From Phallus indusiatus (Eukaryota; Basidiomycota; Agaricomycetes; Phallales; Phallaceae), in assembly GCA_027605045.1 (NCBI GenBank), contig JAQFWX010000002.1, positions 434,001 through 498,000 of the forward strand: DNA of 64,000 nucleotides, in the 5' to 3' direction. Positions 1-13,950 of the stretch are shown piece by piece; position 1 is the stretch's first letter; each line of letters opens with the position of its first letter. The notes under the pieces are model-generated. The model saw only the letters and a list, made by a program, of their open reading frames with translations, was not told the DNA's origin and made no database searches. Made by a program: the position numbers and the translations under genes.

Positions 1-811
1 CGTCACGATTCGATTGTTTGTCGTGTTTAACAGTCGTTTGATGTGTGTATTGGAAGTGTGCACCCAGAGTGGCAAAGAGTAACCGTCTTGTCTTGCTGCA
101 GCAATGCGTCTTAATTCATGAGCTCTGTTTAACTATAATTAAGGTTCAACGAAGTGATTGAAAGGCAAAAATTGAAGCTTACATATTGCAATGAAATAGG
201 TAAACTTATGTGTATCCACTTTTGTGAACCGGCCGACAGTTTTTGGAAGGATGGTGCTCGCCCAAACGCCTCCGTCGAGTCCGAGTCCGACAGGTTTGGG
301 GTAATGTCGAGCTCCAAAGGTTCTAGTGAGAAGAACTGCATTCGCCTTGTGTTTGGTGGGCTGTAAAATATAGCTTAGGACGCCAAGCACAACACAACAG
401 AAGTATTATTATACCAATAATTGATGAAAAGTCTTCTGCCAACGAATTGGTGATCAAGAATTAGTTCATTGTGTTCTGCTATATATCCCAAGATTTGAGG
501 TTTGTTATCGAGATCCCCATTTAGAGGTGTATCGTGTTTCGAAAGCACTTTTGCGAGGATGTCAATTGCATGTTCGCGCTGACAGCATATGTGAGTGGGA
601 ATATTTAAATATCATCAGCTTAGTATCGCACAGAGGATAATGCAAGCGCGCCAGCGATGCAGATTGTATCATTTGATATATTCCATCCATACAAGAACCC
701 GCGATCTGGTAGTTGTGCAGGACGAAAGACAACAAGTAGCATTGCAGGCTAAACTTTTCAAGAAAAACTAAACCGCCATGATGATGATGATTATCATTAC
801 ATAATACGGAA
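1..811. other. Gene-poor flank downstream of GAR1
   Basis: I see no supportable gene here. The open frames in this stretch are short, lie on both strands over the same bases and match no family I know. The part next to position 812 is probably the 3' untranslated region of GAR1, and the rest may be intergenic or the end of a gene outside the window. Confidence 0.5.
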
Positions 812-1623
812 TCAACCCCGACCTCGACCCCGACTAAACCCTCGTCCACGATTTCCTCGAAAATCGCCAAAACCACGCCCAGTACCAGTCCCTCTGGACG
901 CACCTCGACCACTGCCACGTTGTATTCCACGTCCACCTCGCCCACCTCGCCCACCGCGGGAAGACCCCCTTCCTCCAGCATTGGCACCGCGACCTCGTTC
1001 TGCACGTTACGTTTACTTACTTTAGATCGAATAATGGTATCAAAGCTTACTTTCAACTGAAAAGAATTAAATTTGTTGTTGCTATATCATCATAAAAGGA
1101 GCTAACCTTTTCCAGCCGTTTTCGGTTTTGGTAGGAAACGGTCCAGTGGTAAAAGCTGATCACCTCCAATATACACCTTGTCTCCCTTTTTAAAACTGCT
1201 TGCCACCATTCCTTCACCCATTTTGACAGAGAAATACACCTCGTTGATCGGTCCGAGAATTTCATCCAATTTTCCTATGACGGATTTGTTTTGTAGGTAA
1301 ATGGGTGAATTAAATTTTGGTACTTTGTCCGTTAATACAGATGAACAAAGCATTTCATCTTCGACCGCATGAGAGAAAGTTCCGACTTCTAAAGAAAGAA
1401 AGAAGTTAGATTGATTGATGTGGAATTGGATTGCACGATGCTCACCTATCACCACATCCGGTGGACCTGCATCTCGCTGCTGATATCCACCTCGACCTCG
1501 GCCTCGGAAGTCTGATAATAAGTTTCAGTTTTTTTTTTCCAAGTTAACGAATTGAAAGTAATTATTGCCTCCTCGTCCTCCACGAGTTGTGGGGGCACCG
1601 CGAAATCCACCCCGGTTGTTCAT
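812..1623 (-). CDS. GAR1: H/ACA ribonucleoprotein core subunit Gar1
   Basis: Gar1 is a core protein of the H/ACA snoRNP, which pseudouridylates rRNA in the nucleolus. The central exons encode the Gar1 fold, including the stretches [31 protein letters not shown] and [20 protein letters not shown]. Glycine/arginine-rich tails lie on both sides, as expected for the family: a short N-terminal one starting MNNRGGFRG and a long C-terminal RGG tail ending GFSRGRGRG before the TGA at 812-814. The ATG at 1621-1623 is preceded by a compact promoter shared with the divergent phosphatase gene. The first intron appears to use a GC donor (position 1568 going down), because this is the only join that keeps the RGG frame into the next exon. 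There are about four introns. The identity is secure, the exact splice sites less so. Confidence 0.92.
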
Positions 1624-1700
1624 CTGGAACCTTCAGTTTTTTTTTGTATTATGTAAGTTTCTGTGACGTAAGTCTCTCAGATTTTGTCCTTCACTACTGT
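1624..1700. promoter_or_regulatory. 77-base divergent promoter between GAR1 and the PhoD-like gene
   Basis: Only 77 bases separate the two proposed start codons, so both promoters and both 5' leaders overlap. The interval holds a run of nine T residues and the CRE/ATF-like octamer TGACGTAA at 1664-1671, a site type bound by bZIP factors. A role for it in either gene is inference. Confidence 0.5.
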
Positions 1701-4108
1701 ATGTCTTCCTACTGCACCTGCCAAACATTGGCAAGCAATTTATTTCGGCTGTTTGCATGGGCTTTCTTAAGAATAGTAAGTTCTCCTTCACGGGGACGGA
1801 TGTAAAGCTGTTCCGAATATTGCAGATTCCCTCCCCGCATCTTTTCCAAGTCATCCCCACATTATATGCCCTTTTTTTGGCCAGCTGGATCTTTTCCCTA
1901 CTCAGAGACAACCATCGGAATGAAATAAATAGTTTATCTATAAAATCGGTTAGTTGATCTATCCTTCATTGTTGAAGTCTTGACACTCAATCATGCACAA
2001 CTAGAACTTGAGCTTTACCAGAATAGTTTCAACTTCACTTTTTTCATTACCAACATCTTCAACAGTTCTGAATATTGTTATTCTAATAATTAACAGCGTC
2101 CTTCTTGCTGGTGTATATGATTTTAAGACGATATCCATACGCGATCCGGCCACTTCCGTGGTATTCACTAGGATTGGTGCCGTTGGTCCCAACGAGGCCA
2201 AGATCGTTGTTAGGTATCCTGGCATCGAAGACGGTTTGGTTCGAATTCTTTGGCGAGAGTCACATTCCGTTGCGACCTGGAATTCAGGACCCATAATAGC
2301 ACTCGTTGCCGAGAGAGACTGGGTAGGAACAACTCGTCTGACGGGATTATGGCCTAGCACAAATTATGAATGTGAGTTTTAAGGTACCCATCCTGAAAGA
2401 CATTTCGACAATTTCTTGTAGATCGACTAGCTTATGAAAATTCCACCTTTTTGCCTTACCCAGAGAACCCTATATCAATCCGAACTTTCCCAGATCCTGA
2501 CCTTCATTCAGGGACCAGATTTAAGTTCATGGCATCTAGCTGTATTATGCCAAATTTTCCTTACCTCCCCTTTCAACATCAACGTATAAAAGGCTTCGAC
2601 TTACTTGGTCAATATATCACCTCCAAACAAGATGAAGGTTTATTGACAGAGGAACAACGATCAGCCACCGTCTCGAGTCCCATCCTTCACGGTACTGTTA
2701 ATCTGTCATCATCGCCTTTTGAATTTATGCTTCTACTTGGGGATTTTATCTATGCCGATGTTCCTCACTATGCCGGTAGTGACTTGGAGTCTTATCGCCG
2801 GCTTTACCGTAGAGTTTATTCAAGCCCTAGTTTTAGAAAGGTCTACGAACATCTGCGTGCGTACCTACTTCATGAGGTATCTTCTATGTTTCATAACTTC
2901 AACTTAGCCATCTTCCACATATTTGATGACCATGTAACCTCTTGTGTTTTGATTAACAGTTCCGCTTATAACTAACTATCTTCTTAATCCAGGAAATTTT
3001 AAACGACTTCGCGGGAAAATCCGATGTCGCCATATGGCCTCTTCCCAACGCCTCTTCAGCGTATTTCTCATACAACGGAGAAGCGAACCATGACCCAGTA
3101 ATAAAGAACGGTAATTTTTATACGTTTAGGTAAGCTGCATGTATTATAATGCAAACCCCTTGTACTTCTGCCTTCCTTGAAGATATGGTGATGTTGCCTT
3201 CTTTGTTTTGGACACACGGTCGTATCGCACTCCTTTTAATGGGGATAATGACATGACAATGTTAGGCAACCACCAGATCACTGCTTTACGAGATTGGCTG
3301 CAGCAGGTATTTATATATATTTATACACAAACCCGCTTTAAGTTGCTTATTAGTTGCCTATACAAGGTCAACACAACTGTTACGTTCAAGTTCATTGTTT
3401 CGTCTGTCCCCTTCACATCACTTTGGTCCTTTAACGCACAGGATACTTGGGCTGGGTTTATTGAGGAACGTAACGATATTCTGTCGGTATTGTCCACTAT
3501 ACCAAACGCATATGTCATATCAGGGGATCGGCATGAGTTCGCTGCTATAGAATATATGGGCGGTAAGGTCGTGGAATTCAGCACAAGTCCGCTGTCTGCG
3601 TAAGTAACATGATTCTAGATCTGTGGTTTCTAACCCTCCTGTAATTTCTCGTAGCGCTTATGTCCCTATTATCCGATCATTGAAGAGACAGAGTGAAGAT
3701 TCCATTCTGATACAGAAAGACGACAGCGAAGAAAGTTCGATTTCCAATCGCTTCGTCCCTCAGGAGAAAGTAATCAAATACTTGCCACTGGGCAGCTATA
3801 AATGGTAGGCCTGGTATATTCCTTGACTGCTTGAGTTATACTTTGTAGGTCAACGTTTGAAATCGATACCACCGATCATCAAGCGCCGAAGTTAACAATG
3901 GAAACAGTAATAGATGGCAAACCAGAGTGGCGGTAACGAGCCCTTTTATGCTCAAAAAAGGCTTATAGAGACTGACAACTATTTTAGATATTCCATTATT
4001 GGTCAACCCGTTAACATCAAATCCTCCAAAGCTGTCACCTCACAACTAACCAAGAGCTTGAAGGGCGCCTTGCAGAAAATTGGCCTCTCGCCTGATAATT
4101 GGTTTTAA
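1701..4108 (+). CDS. PhoD-like metallophosphatase, membrane-anchored
   Basis: This is a PhoD-family alkaline phosphatase/phosphodiesterase of the type common in basidiomycetes. The proposed start (ATG at 1701) opens a short exon with a hydrophobic segment (LASNLFRLFAWAFLRI). A second exon continues with another (VIPTLYALFLASWIFSLL), so the protein is probably anchored in a membrane by its N terminus. The catalytic part shows the metal-site motifs LLLGDFIYADVP (about 2735-2765), FHIFDDHE spliced across the intron ending near 2992, FFVLDTRSYR (about 3200) and ISGDRHEFAA (about 3515). A last intron at about 3934-3989 restores the frame from PEWR into a tail ending LSPDNWF. Without that intron the protein would stop at 3936. 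About nine introns are needed. The family call is strong and the N-terminal exons are less certain. Confidence 0.85.
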
Positions 4109-4265
4109 ATTCAAGTCAAGTAGTTGCGTGTTGTTAGAGCCTGGAGAATGGATAAGAAGCGTATACAAACGTGCAAAGGATGGACATTGGTCCAGGAGGT
4201 TAATATAAACTTGATGTTACAAGTAACTATGTAAGCTACAGTTCCGGCCCACAAACAAACCTTCT

Positions 4266-8303
<4,038 letters not shown>

Positions 8304-8355
8304 GTGTCACAAAAGTTTGGCAGCCAAGATAATGCGAGAAAGGCTCGAAACTGTG

Positions 8356-8427
8356 GGGCGCTTGGTTTAGTGGTATAACGTTCGCTTAGCATGCGAAAGG
8401 TGCTGGGTTCGATTCCCAGAGTGTCCA
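8356..8427 (+). tRNA. tRNA-Ala (anticodon AGC)
   Basis: The 72 bases fold into a full cloverleaf. The acceptor stem GGGCGCT pairs with AGTGTCC and includes the G3-U70 wobble that is the known identity signal for alanyl-tRNA synthetase. The anticodon stem is TTCGC/GCGAA with loop TTAGCAT (anticodon AGC). The T arm is CTGGG-TTCGATT-CCCAG and the discriminator base is A. There is no intron, and CCA is not encoded. A T run follows directly. Confidence 0.97.
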
Positions 8428-8428
8428 A

Positions 8429-8434
8429 TTTTTT
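8429..8434 (+). terminator. RNA polymerase III terminator of tRNA-Ala
   Basis: A run of six T residues starts two bases after the discriminator base, as expected for polymerase III termination. Confidence 0.85.
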
Positions 8435-8610
8435 GGTATACTTCACCTTTTGTCTTCTATACCCCTCAATACCTTGCGCACAGCTGAAAGTTGAAGACTT
8501 ATAATTGATTAAGCAGAGTTTCTTTTATTTATATATTTCATTCTTATTATAGACACACAAAGAAGGCGATAAAAATGTAAATACAGGACGCAAAGTGAGA
8601 AACGTCTTAA

Positions 8611-9578
8611 TTAATCCATACGCCCTTTTAGCGTTCGTGTGATCACTTTGTCCGGTGTGCTACAAATGTATTGTTAGTATTTATCATGATTTATTTGAAG
8701 GGGAACCCACATCACATGTACAACTGCACCCCAGCCAGAAAACGCATCGCGGTCTACCGCATTCATTAATGTCTGTGATATGGTCTCAAACAAATCTTCA
8801 GGTTCCTAAAAGCATACAATAATAAATTCCAACGATAATGAATATACAAAGTACATAAAAAAGAACTCACCAAATCTGGTTCCCACAAGCTTTCAGCTAC
8901 GCCGAGTAATTTGTCGTGTGCAGTCCCGACAACGACAAAATCTTTTGCAAAATTTAAACAACCAATTACGTCTGCAGACGCGATGAAGGGTTTGGCACCC
9001 TTCGATGAATCGGTTAAGCCGGCAATAATGGGCTCAATGAAATAGGGGCCGAATCTGAAAATGGGCTATGAACAGGATGGTTTGAATAGAAAAGAAAGTA
9101 AGGCGAACCTGCGTTCGTACAGTGTTGAACTGACTAATTGGGCCATTGTCCTAGGCTCAATTTCACGTTCTTCTTTGACGGTATACATATTTACTCGGAA
9201 GCGAAACCGTTCCCGACTAGACATGTTTAGCAAACATAATCAGTTTGAAAGAGAGAAGAAACCAACACCAGCTTACAGTGTGAGTACATCTGTCGCAAGA
9301 CCAGCCATACCCAGATATATACGATCCGTTACAGGGAATACCTGGAAGAAAGTCATAGTTTAAAACAAACAAGGACGAGATGACATGAGTATGAACCTTT
9401 TCGAAATTTGTGGCAATCGTTAGAGCTTGATTTCCCAGCCTTAGGTCGGAAGCTATGGCCACACAATTCTTACCAACCATAGCCACCACCGATCCACCGT
9501 TATATTCCATAATAGACTGTTAAGAGCAAACATAATGAAATGGGTGTTTTTTTTTTCTGAATTGGAAGTACATACCAT
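8611..9578 (-). CDS. PUP3: 20S proteasome subunit beta type-3
   Basis: This is the non-catalytic beta-3 subunit of the 20S proteasome (yeast Pup3, human PSMB3). The mature start reads [20 protein letters not shown], followed by [21 protein letters not shown], then the exons at about 9045-9200 and 8640-9040 with [19 protein letters not shown] and a C terminus [12 protein letters not shown]. Beta-3 subunits have no propeptide and no catalytic threonine, and neither is seen here. The ATG at 9576-9578 is the only coding content of exon 1. An intron begins at once (GTATGT) and the next exon starts with the codons for S-I-M-E. An internal ATG at 9508-9510 would drop the first three residues, which are conserved in the family. 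About five introns. Confidence 0.93.
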
Positions 9579-10650
9579 GATAAAACGATGAGAACAATAA
9601 GAAGATTTATCGAAGAGGTTTGGAATATATGTAGATGTCTACAGCTTGACGCGTCAGCCTCGCGTCCGATAATTTGGCGCCCAGGTTCATTCGACTAGTC
9701 ACGCCTCACGCGTCACACTTGAAATAATGTTCGTTTGATGTTCATCAGCTTTCTCTAGAGCCGGCTAGGCTTTGAAATTCATTTATTACAACGAAAAGGA
9801 TAAATCTTTGAAGGGAGAAAAGACATGTGTTTATTTTGCGATGTTGATCGCAAGTCATTGACAGTTGACCGTGCCGTGTCACTTGAATTTAGTAGAAATA
9901 CACGCCTATTACTTCCTATGCACACAAGGCCTATTGTCAACTTGGTTCATATCAGAGGACTGCTGTGTTCGTCACTAATGTGGTTGGCTACATACAGTTT
10001 TATTGATGGTTGAGTACGTTGAGTGGCACTCGATCCATATCACCTGAACAGGCAAGTAGGACGGCCGCGGGCGTTGGAGTGCGAAAGCCAGCTTGCGAGC
10101 ATGTCACGGTCATTTCTGCATGTGGAAGTCTAAGTCGCTCTCGTTTATTGATTGTATGTATTATCAGGATGCAAAGGACTAAGATATGTACAAAGGTAGG
10201 GTTCAGAATGATGGAAACGTCACCTTTGCGATGCCCAGATGCGACAAGGTGGGAGAAGAGTGCAGAGAGTACTAGTAGGGAGCAAGATGCCAGTGCCGTG
10301 CCGGCGCATGCCACACTGGTGCGCGTAGACTCGCTACCTCTCGCTACACGCATAATACCGAGTCACTTTTTTACGTATTAAACAGACCCTTTAAACATGT
10401 ATATATATACACTTTGGTGTGTATTGATTTCACAACTGAATGGAGGTCATGTTTATTGTTCTCAGTCTCATCAACGCGCTCTGATTGGTTCGGTAGATCA
10501 TTTCTGAACTCCGCTGTTTTAAGGTGTGACAACGAGAATCGTTTGGCTTCTGTCCGTTTCCAACTTTAAAACCTTGCCTCCACAACCTCACGGTCCTTTC
10601 CCTCTCCACGGTCTTTCTTCACTCCTCCCCCCCTCATTCTCATCGTAAAT
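9579..10650. other. Intergenic region with cell-cycle-box-like sites
   Basis: No gene is supported here. Open frames at about 10000-10381 overlap on both strands and match nothing I recognise. The first 150 bases are the promoter side of the proteasome gene and hold two ACGCGT boxes and a TTTGGCGC (E2F-like) octamer at 9673-9680. The last 100 bases are pyrimidine-rich and look like the leader of the secreted-protein gene. Confidence 0.5.
9647..9713. promoter_or_regulatory. Paired ACGCGT boxes upstream of PUP3
   Basis: The perfect palindrome TGACGCGTCA lies at 9647-9656 and a second ACGCGT at 9708-9713, about 70 and 130 bases upstream of the PUP3 start codon. TTTGGCGC lies between them. ACGCGT is the yeast MCB element bound by MBF. 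Function here is inferred from sequence only. Confidence 0.35.
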
Positions 10651-11598
10651 ATGCGCTCTGCTCTCCTCTGTGCTGCCTTTGCTGCTGTCCAGGTTTTCGG
10701 TAAGTCAGTCGGACGTCCGCCTCCCCTCACACGATCAACTGGGAAATTTTTTTCTGTCCGTAATCCCAGGTCTCCAAGTGACCAGTCCTTCATCGTCGCT
10801 TTTCTGGTATAACTACATAAGCTTTTATGCGAATTAAATGTCTGAAGCACTTTTAGGGTTATCAATAAGCAGAATGTCGTTGCCTGGCAGACCTCAGCGA
10901 ATGACCCCAAGCTTGTAGCGTAAGTTATGTTTTTGCACATGCTTCACAGACTGTAGTAACCCATTTTAATACATGACAGTATCACTGTTACAAATTCTGA
11001 AAACAACACTTTCCCCGGCTCGTTTGCTGTACGATCAATCAATCTCATTTCTTTTAATCTCATATTACTAACTTGTTTTCTGTTTCACACAGATCGCACA
11101 AGACGTTCCCGTCTCTAACCTTAGCTTCACTGTGACTAACGTCACTCTTGTACCTGGGCCTGGTTGGTAAACCTCGTTTAAGTTCTGATGTCATGTCTCA
11201 TCATAGTTAGGTTATGTCGTTAACTTGGTCAACACTACCAATCTGACTCAAGTGTTCGCTTCGTCTCAAACTTTTTCTGTGCAACCTAATGGCAGTACGT
11301 TGTTCTCTCAGATCATGAGCTGTGTGCACATACATACGTAATTTCTTTAGCTACTCCACCCAACTTGGCCTCCATCACCGCTCCTGGTGCGGCTGCTACA
11401 CCGTCCAGTACCTCTCCCACCGCTGCCAACTCAAGCTCAAGCTCAGGCTCCAGCAACTCGACCTCTGGATCGAGCGCTTCTCCTTCCCCCACGAAAAATG
11501 CTTCTTTGCGAGCAGTGGATGTCTCGTTCGTTCCGATTATCTCGATGCTTGCCATGACTGGTGTAATGAGTGTATTTGGAGCGATCATCACTCTTTGA
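10651..11598 (+). CDS. Secreted Ser/Thr-rich GPI-type protein, Kre9/Knh1-like
   Basis: The protein starts with a clear signal peptide (MRSALLCAAFAAVQVFG). A beta-rich domain follows with VVAWQTSANDPKLVA, ITVTNSENNTFPG and LSFTVTNVTLVPGPGY, the pattern of the Kre9/Knh1-like N-terminal domain found in many basidiomycete surface proteins. After it comes a low-complexity Ser/Thr/Pro/Ala stretch (11380-11500) suited to O-mannosylation, then a hydrophobic C terminus (FVPIISMLAMTGVMSVFGAI) preceded by small residues, which is typical of a GPI-attachment signal. The mature protein should therefore sit on the outer face of the plasma membrane or in the wall. The gene has about five short introns. The family call rests on overall pattern and not on catalytic residues. 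A precise role is unknown. Confidence 0.8.
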
Positions 11599-13333
11599 GA
11601 GGGAAAACTGAATTTTCTCTTTCTATATGTTGTACGTCGAAACGGACTTTTCTCCTACGTTTGAAGGACTTCGACTGTTTTTTGTTAGCGTGTAAGCCGT
11701 TTTACTTTTGGCGATCTTGTTGTGCTTTTCTTCTTTTGATAGTAGCTGTGTACGTGTATGTGCTTATGTATATACGCATAGCAATGTCCTAACTTTTTTT
11801 CTGTCATACATCTTTAATAAGTGGTATATGGATTTGTGTTTGCAGAAGTGCGTCTTCATTGAGAAATGGAGGCTCTTAGAGCCTTTGAGAAACTAAAAGA
11901 AAAATACATGTTGCCATTATTAGACCGGACATCAGTGCTAGTGTTAGCGTTTGTAATCTTATAAAGAAGACAAGTTATCCGGTATAATCAATGATGGGGA
12001 GTATAAAGTTCTCGTGAGAGTGGTAAACATACTTGGATACTTTCAAAAATGCTTTCCGTTGTATGAGTTGTCTGCAATTAAGAGTGTAGTAACAGCTGCA
12101 TGGCAGAAACAAACGCGGTGGTCAGTGACTTGATACCGGGGACTGCTGCACTTGCAAACGTACAGTGCTAGACAAATACCCAGAAAACTGGATACAAAAA
12201 AGAGATATCCAAATGGGAGACGGGCAGATGTTGGGATATGATTTCGTGGGGGAGGTGAGGAATCGCTACCAGAGGGTAGCCTAGCGCGGAGCAAAAAAGA
12301 GGAAGATAGCAAAGAAAGCAGTAAACCAAATCGACACTAAAAATGACCAAGCCTTGTCAGCACATAACTTGCTACTCGTTGAAACTGGCAGCACAGCACC
12401 TGGACAAGAAAATTCCTCTCGAAGGCAAGGAAATCTCGCGCAGTGCTGCCGACATTGCGAAGCATAGGATATTTCAATCAGTGCTCACAGCGTTCACGTA
12501 TGACCGGCGGTCGAATTCTTGACCTTTATAAACTTTAGGCCTCTAAGCTGTAGGCTTTCAATAGCGTTTTAGCTTAGGAGTCTAGTATATCCGAAACCTT
12601 TGTAAGTAAGCTTATTTCCTGCACCGTGCAGGGCTTTAGGTTCGTACCAAGCCGGTTTTCCGAATTGAGACTCAGTCGGTCACCGTGACATCGTTCTCAA
12701 GCGTAGGGCTCTGGACGTCATTCGGAAGCAAAAATCTGGTGGTGAAGCTGAGTATGAAATAATACAGTATGCCGTGACGGCAACTTATCAAATAGTTGTG
12801 CTAATGACCCCACCACATGGTTGAATTTATTTATTCACTCTATACTCAGTGAACTTATTTCACCTACGACTGCTGCCTCTACAAAACAGAACGGTTGTTA
12901 GACGGTCTCAAAGGTGTCTCCCTGAGAACTGTACGAAAGGTTTTGGAAGATCTCGATGTTCGTTCACTGGCAACGGTTCGTTTATCCTGGAGAGCCTATC
13001 ATTGGCGTGAAGTGCTTTGACGGGAAATTTAATCTGTGGATCAAAATTATCGAGAACTAATTATAGCTCAGCTTGAAAAATTGAAACACGGATTTGTCTT
13101 GTCGAAGACTTTGAAGGCGAACTGTCAAAAAGAGGATAAGGTACCACGAAATAAACAAATATTTATTCAACCGTTACTATCAAAATAGAGAGCATCAAAG
13201 CTAATCAGCGACCATAATGTATTCTTTTCTTTTGTAAGTAATTTGAATTTGTACGAGCTGATTCACTCAAATCGTCTCGTCTCGTTCTTCAACTCAGCTG
13301 CCAGGTTAGTAACTATACTGGACAATCACTGGC

Positions 13334-13371
13334 ACTAGTTAATCATTAAATATTAAATATTAATCACTAGT
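13334..13371. repeat. AT-rich imperfect palindrome bounded by ACTAGT
   Basis: Both ends are ACTAGT, and the AT-rich interior (ATTAAATATT-type words) is close to its own reverse complement. It could form a cruciform, or it may be a MITE end. No target-site duplication was identified. Confidence 0.55.
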
Positions 13372-13540
13372 CACCATTCACCGGTCACCACACAGTGCGC
13401 AGTGTAGGGTATGATGATGCCTATATCGATATCAGCAATCACGCCCATCTCGCGTGTAGTCTCGCTCATACCGCAAGCAACAAGTACGATACGTCCATCT
13501 AAATTCAATAAAATGCCTTTGTTTTTCCACAGAGACTGCG

Positions 13541-13650
13541 TCTTGAGCTTGAGCTTGAGGTCTTGAGGCTCGAGGTCTGAAGCTGAAGCTCGATACGCCA
13601 CACCTCTGAGCACCGTTTATTTCTCAAGGCCTCAAGCTCAAGGCCTCAAT
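13541..13650. repeat. Imperfect inverted repeat of CTTGAGCTTGAGG-type words
   Basis: The left arm (13541-13570) is built from CTTGAG/GAGGCT words, and the right arm (13622-13650) reads CTCAAGGCCTCAAGCTCAAGG, close to its reverse complement, with about 50 bases between. It could be a small non-autonomous element or a decayed simple repeat. Confidence 0.55.
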
Positions 13651-13950
13651 CTTCTAAGGATCCTATCATCACCCTGGTGTCAATATGTCAATATTCAATG
13701 TTTAATGTTCTGTCACCGTTGTCCTACAATTCTAAAACGAGTGATGAGCCACTTGCCCGGATTTTTCCGCTAGTCCCCCTCAAACACCTCTCGAGCACCT
13801 TCTCGATATTATGACCACTATAGCAATCGCGCTTCTGACACTCACTTCTTTAGATCTGCTATTATGTCTCCTGCCACGCAACAGACCTAGGTGAGCTAAA
13901 AAAAAATCCGCAATCCTTGTGTGTAATCCCAACTCACCCCTGACTCATAG

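Larger units (their letters stand above)
11599..13950. other. Gene-poor island with repeat remnants
   Basis: This 2.35 kb stretch has no gene I can support. At about 12890-13020 one frame stays open for 44 residues and contains VLEDLDVRSLATVRLSW, which faintly recalls an F-box helix pattern, but it ends in a stop and has no flanking exons. Palindromic elements lie at 13334-13371 and 13541-13650. The pattern suggests decayed mobile or duplicated DNA leading into the NACHT pseudogene. Confidence 0.5.

Noticed and set aside
562..1056. 164-codon minus-strand frame over the GAR1 C terminus
   Set aside because: It is the wrong frame over the RGG-coding exon. The correct frame gives the GAR tail and ends at 812.
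1633..1911. Minus-strand frame with a proper ATG (MSLSREKIQLAKKR)
   Set aside because: It overlaps the start exons proposed for the PhoD-like gene and the GAR1 promoter, and matches no small protein family I know.
10000..10381. Two overlapping long frames, one with an ATG and a hydrophobic stretch
   Set aside because: They lie antisense to each other with no family match. One of them has no ATG start.
12890..13025. 44-codon F-box-like stretch
   Set aside because: Too short, ends in a stop, no flanking exons and only a vague pattern match.
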